The notes under the pieces are model-generated. The model was not told where the DNA came from and made no database searches. It worked only from the letters and a program-made list of their open reading frames with translations. Both the position numbers and the translations under genes were made by a program. Positions 22,918 to 26,044 of a stretch of DNA of 26,044 bases are shown piece after piece (the stretch's first letter is position 1; every line of letters starts with the position of its first letter). The stretch comes from Nephromyces sp. MM_2019 (lineage: Eukaryota > Apicomplexa > Aconoidasida > Nephromycida): NCBI GenBank assembly GCA_015657535.1, contig JADHZB010000184.1, forward strand, positions 1 to 26,044, read 5' to 3'.

Positions 22918-23264
22918 ATGGATTCTCAAAAATCCCATGAATTACCTCCAGAAAATGAAATTAATGAAAATCTCCCTCTTGAGTGTATAAATTTTTCCCA
23001 CATTCTGATGTTCCACTGAATTTGCGTTTCCCCGCTGATGAAACTTCCCGAATCCACACGCGCAAGGTACAACATGGGGGAGTGAGCTTGAAGATTACTG
23101 CCTAGCTGTTGGTGAGGGCAATAAGAGGAAGTAGTGTGTGTAACCTCGGCTGACGAGGTGAAGATTTTGATATGCTGAGAGGCTTAGAGTATAAAGTTGA
23201 TGCGGGTGAGCTTCTCACACCTTCTGCCGTCAGTGAAGAGCTGATTACTTCATTGCTACCATGA
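22918..23264 (+). pseudogene. Interrupted coding-like frame, four register changes
   Basis: An ATG frame (MDSQKSHELPPENEINENLP) stays coding-like to the T5 run at 22992-22996, then the plausible sequence continues in another register (SDVPLNLRFPADETSRIHTR). It shifts again at the G5 run 23076-23080 (ELEDYCLAVGEGN), near GG 23127-23128 (VVCVTSADEVKI), and at the T4 run 23165-23168 (MLRGLEYKVDAGELLTPSAV), ending at TGA 23262-23264. Every change is in the same direction and each is equivalent to one missing base in a short run. This fits homopolymer deletion errors in the assembly or a young pseudogene. An alternative for the first site only is -1 ribosomal frameshifting, since A AAT TTT is a possible slippery heptamer. 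No family is recognised; about 116 residues are involved. Confidence 0.35.
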
Positions 23265-23580
23265 GGAATCTTCACACACAGATTTACGCACACACACAGA
23301 GTTGTACACACACGGAGTTATGCGCACACACCAAGTTAGACATACACACAAAAAGGTATGCACACATAGAGTTGCACACATACCAGTGAGTAAGCACATG
23401 TACACACAGCCAGGAAATGTAGCTACACCGAGAAACAAATGAGAGTCAAAGAGGTAACCACACAGACACACACTGGTAAACAAGCTGTTACACACAAAGT
23501 TAAACAAATATGAACGCACAGAGTTACACACCTCTTTACACACATATATATATATATACATGTGCACAAAACCTTTCACA
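23265..23580. repeat. CACACA-AGTT imperfect tandem repeat
   Basis: A unit of roughly 18-25 bases, CACACACNNAGTTNN, recurs: CACACACAGAGTTGTA, CACACACGGAGTTATG, CACACACCAAGTTAGA, CACACATAGAGTTG, CACACAAAGTTAAAC, CGCACAGAGTTACA. It ends in a TATATATATATA tract near 23540. Confidence 0.75.
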
Positions 23581-23785
23581 CACACCTGCGCACTCCCCAT
23601 CATACCTCACCGTCACACACGCCTCATCACACCCCTCATCACACACCCCTCCTCACACTGCCCCATCACCCCCCAGTTCACCTACCCCATTACGCACCCC
23701 TATTACACCCCCCCTAAACCCCCCACGAGACCCACCCCGCTACAACCCTCCTCATTCCCCCACAATACCCCCCTTATGACACACA
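23581..23785. repeat. C-rich CATCACACCCCT repeat
   Basis: Imperfect units of CATCACACCCCT, CTCACACTGCCC and CATTACGCACCCCTATTACA with C4-C8 runs. It ends at a splice-acceptor-like CTCTGCCCCCAG near 23805. Pro/Thr-rich plus frames here come from the composition. Confidence 0.7.
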
Positions 23786-24025
23786 GCCTCTTCTCTGCCC
23801 CCAGTAATCGGCAGAAATTTTCACCAAGAATTGACGGAGAAAGCGTAACATCTCAATGAGTGTTTTCTTTGTGTTTGAATGGATTTTTCTCGCTTATAGA
23901 AGCTTAAGCTTCCCTCTTCTTCGCTGTGTGTGCGAAAAATACACGATTTTCCTCCTTCACACACACTCTTTTTGTTACCTGTTTATAGAGTGAAGAATGC
24001 CTTTCAATCTTCCCTATTTCCATCC
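23786..24025. other. Unique spacer, nothing recognised
   Basis: Short unique sequence with an AT-rich segment and one TGTGTGTG tract. A short frame after the acceptor-like site at 23805 (RQKFSPRIDGESV) reaches a stop within about 20 codons. Confidence 0.4.
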
Positions 24026-24430
24026 TGTTATCTGGTATAAAGCAACCCCCAGTAACCTGACTCCCCCCTTGTCCTGTTATCTGGGATGGAGTGTGTGTAT
24101 ACCTCCTTCATGCAGTGATTTGGGGTAGTCCAAACCCCACACTCTGATTTTTGGGGTGGAAGCCCCCCAGTAATTTGGAACCCCCATTACTGTGTTATCC
24201 AGGTAGAATGTGTGTGTAATTAACCCCCTCACCCTGTTTTCTGGGGTGGACCACCCCCCATCATGTTGCCTGGGGTGGAACATCCTCTATGATGTTCTCT
24301 GGAGTAAGAAACGACAACCCCCTCCCCCATCTGGAATAAGCCGCCGAACACACCCCCCACTCCCCCCTTCCTATCTAGTCAAAACCACTAAGACCCCCCC
24401 CATTTGGAATCATCCAGTAAACCCTCTCCA
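24026..24430. repeat. Degenerate CTGGGGTGGA/CCCCC minisatellite
   Basis: About 12 diverged copies of a 28-45 base unit. Each has a GTTNTCTGGGGTGGA half followed by a C4-C8 run: GTTATCTGGTATAA, GTTATCTGGGATGGA, GATTTTTGGGGTGGA, GTTTTCTGGGGTGGA, GTTGCCTGGGGTGGA, GTTCTCTGGAGTAAG, then ATCTGGAATAAG-type decayed copies. It lies just upstream of the secreted-protein ORF. The short frames on both strands here are repeat shadows. Confidence 0.75.
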
Positions 24431-24576
24431 CATATAAAGAAAGCCACGAAAAACACCCCCCACCCCCGTCTCCCCCAATCAAAATCACCAAACACACCCC
24501 CATCCCAGCCAACACCCCCAAACCTTTCCTCCTCCAACCCCCCCTTCCGACACTCTGAAGAAACCCTCCTCAAAAC

Positions 24577-26044
24577 ATGAATCCCCCCTTACTTCCACTG
24601 CTTCTTTTTTTCGTTGTGGTTTCGTCTAGCTGCTTCGCTGATGGAGGAGAAAGCGATGTGAGGACGGTAGAAGTCTCGAGACACGAACACACAGGCAATC
24701 ACCAGCTATCAACAGCTTCTAATCAGAGCGAAAAACTGAGATCTTCTGGGAGTTTTGCCTACGAAACGCCTAGCGATGATCTCAGCTCTTGTGTGTGTGG
24801 AAAATTGATTCCTCTTTGCTATGTTGAGGGGTTATTAGCAGGGTTTATAGGCAGTAGTCTACCAACGGGTGATGCGTATACGGTGCATCATCATCGCTCT
24901 GCTGATCACGATGAAGTGCGTGAGCACCCTTGTTTCAATGAGAACTGCTTGTGTGTGGATCTCAAACGGAAGCTACAAGCAGTTCTAGGAGGAAGTGATT
25001 ATATCAAAGCCTTCGTTCTGTTGAAGTATAGGTTATCTGGAAGAAGAAAGCTTCATGAGCTGTTCAAAACCCTAAATTTAGGGTTTTCAGGGGGGAAGAT
25101 TCTTCTGCATTATTGTGTGTTTCCGTGTGCGTGCAGCTCTCTCATGGGTGGGTTGCTAGCCTCTGCTAGTAATGCTTGCACTACCTCTGCTTTGAAGAGG
25201 ATTCTCTGGAGAAGTTTTGCTTCTTCTAAGCGTCAGTTGGATAAGAGGAGTGTTGAAGGCAGTTCTGTGTGTGGAGGGGGTTCCTGCTGTGGTGGAATGG
25301 GTTCTTGTGATGAAGGGGCTTTCTCTTCTTGCTCTGGCTATAGAGAAACTCCCTCTTCCTCCTCCTTTGGTAGTGGAGAAATTCCTTCCTATTGTTCTTT
25401 TTCTTCTTCCTCCTTTGCTGCTCGTGTGTGTGGTGATGATAAGCTGGGGCTACCTCCCTCTTCTAATGATGCTAGGAAGGCTCTTCAGGGCTTCTTACTC
25501 GATAGGCTGAAGATCATTCTTCATGAAGCAGAAATCAAAGAAGCAGGCACTCGACACATCCTTGCTTATGAAACGGCTGCTTCTGCTATGGATTTGATGC
25601 GATATTTGTCGAGATTCCAAGTTTTGAAGTTCTTGCTTAAGGCTTCTGTGTGTGTGTCTATGCTCCCCCCCTCGCCAGCTGTCTGGGGAGCTCCTATCGC
25701 TCCTCTGAGGGGGGGTGGTTGCTGTGAGGTTGGATGCTCACAGGATGGTCTCGCCCCCTCCTCAAGGAGGGACTTTGAAGCTTCGCGTTCTTCTTGCTCT
25801 ACAGCTGCCTTTCAACTGGCTGATAAACCTGATAGTCTGCCTCGCTACCCCCTGAGACCTCATGCTATAAAGCGGAGGTCTTCTTACCCCTGGGGGGTGT
25901 ATGAGTGGCCTTTTCACGAGTCTTCAACTCGAATGAGGGAGGCTAGCAGCTCTGCTTCGCTGGAAGAGGGAAATTTGAATGATAAACGACTTTTTGAGGG
26001 GGTTTCTTCAGTGGCTTTTAATGTTTCTAGGGAGAATGGGGGGG
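24577..26044 (+). CDS. Secreted Cys/Ser-rich protein, 3' end off window
   Basis: An uninterrupted frame of 489 codons running off the right edge, the longest in the window. The ATG sits in a good context (CAAAACATG) with an in-frame TGA at 24556. Residues 1-21 form a classic signal peptide (MNPPLLPLLLFFVVVSSSCFA), so the product probably enters the secretory pathway. The rest has no further long membrane segment. It has about 22 Cys, including clusters C72-C74-C81, C119-C124-C126, C180-C184-C186 and C232-C237-C238-C244, Ser-rich stretches at about 246-282 and 449-463, and helical parts at about 127-168 and 296-356. No intron is evident, unlike the other genes. Codons are rich in TCT, GCT, CTT and GGG, and several CxC pairs come from TGTGTG tracts. 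No family is recognised; it may be a lineage-specific secreted or surface protein. Confidence 0.7.
   Translation, partial: MNPPLLPLLLFFVVVSSSCFADGGESDVRTVEVSRHEHTGNHQLSTASNQSEKLRSSGSFAYETPSDDLSSCVCGKLIPLCYVEGLLAGFIGSSLPTGDAYTVHHHRSADHDEVREHPCFNENCLCVDLKRKLQAVLGGSDYIKAFVLLKYRLSGRRKLHELFKTLNLGFSGGKILLHYCVFPCACSSLMGGLLASASNACTTSALKRILWRSFASSKRQLDKRSVEGSSVCGGGSCCGGMGSCDEGAFSSCSGYRETPSSSSFGSGEIPSYCSFSSSSFAARVCGDDKLGLPPSSNDARKALQGFLLDRLKIILHEAEIKEAGTRHILAYETAASAMDLMRYLSRFQVLKFLLKASVCVSMLPPSPAVWGAPIAPLRGGGCCEVGCSQDGLAPSSRRDFEASRSSCSTAAFQLADKPDSLPRYPLRPHAIKRRSSYPWGVYEWPFHESSTRMREASSSASLEEGNLNDKRLFEGVSSVAFNVSRENGG

Noticed and set aside
21534..23264. UGA used as a Trp codon, which would fuse several fragments (for example at 21558 and 23151)
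   Set aside because: All Trp codons in the capping enzyme, eL8 and the 489-codon ORF are TGG, none of these contains an internal TGA, and the capping enzyme ends naturally at TGA.
23560..23859. Pro/Thr-rich plus-strand frames of 89-99 codons
   Set aside because: They run through the C-rich repeat and have no splice or domain support.
1..26044. tRNA, rRNA, CRISPR arrays, transposase or reverse transcriptase genes
   Set aside because: No GGTTCGAATCC-like T arms in cloverleaf context, no spaced direct repeats with unique spacers, and no mobile-element protein motifs were seen on either strand.

Overview
This is eukaryotic nuclear DNA. All three firm genes are cut by GT-AG introns of about 50 to 1,600 bases (one is GC-AG), with TTTCAG-type acceptors. 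The noncoding DNA is full of CA/TG simple repeats and imperfect minisatellites. Two genes encode universal eukaryotic proteins: an mRNA capping guanylyltransferase and cytosolic ribosomal protein eL8. The guanylyltransferase stands alone, without the triphosphatase domain that animals and plants fuse to it. Together with the eL8 sequence and the intron-rich, repeat-rich DNA this suggests a protist, most likely an alveolate and possibly an apicomplexan. The species is not identified.

Layout. 1-97: minisatellite at the window edge. 296-525 (-): two phase-matched candidate terminal exons of an unresolved gene. 947-6736 (-): complete eight-exon guanylyltransferase of 434 aa, assembled from motifs I, III, IIIa, IV, V and VI. 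6737-10897: spacer in front of divergent genes, with a candidate (+) multi-exon gene from 7745 (four exons to 8528, possibly continuing to 9671) and a CA-rich repeat at 9702-9843. 10898-13454 (+): complete seven-exon coiled-coil protein of 300 aa, not recognised. 13455-16410: AT-rich spacer between convergent genes, with at most one tiny secreted-type ORF. 16411-19101 (-): complete four-exon RPL7A/eL8 gene of 265 aa whose start codon is alone in its coding exon.

19102-24576 is repeat-dominated: CA-rich and TG-rich arrays, a 25-bp TG/CCTG minisatellite, pyrimidine-rich tracts and a degenerate CTGGGGTGGA/CCCCC repeat. It also holds coding-like islands, including a frame at 22918-23264 that can be followed only by changing register at four short homopolymers. 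24577-26044 (+) is the longest open frame in the window: an intronless, Cys/Ser-rich ORF with a clear signal peptide that runs off the right edge.

The firm genes share no pathway beyond general gene expression (mRNA capping, ribosome). No operon, mobile element, tRNA, rRNA or CRISPR was seen. The least explained parts are the secreted ORF at the right end, the orphan coiled-coil gene, and the eroded or mis-sequenced frame at 22.9-23.3 kb. Exon models were built by hand from splice consensus, phase and, for two genes, family motifs; no transcript or database evidence was available.
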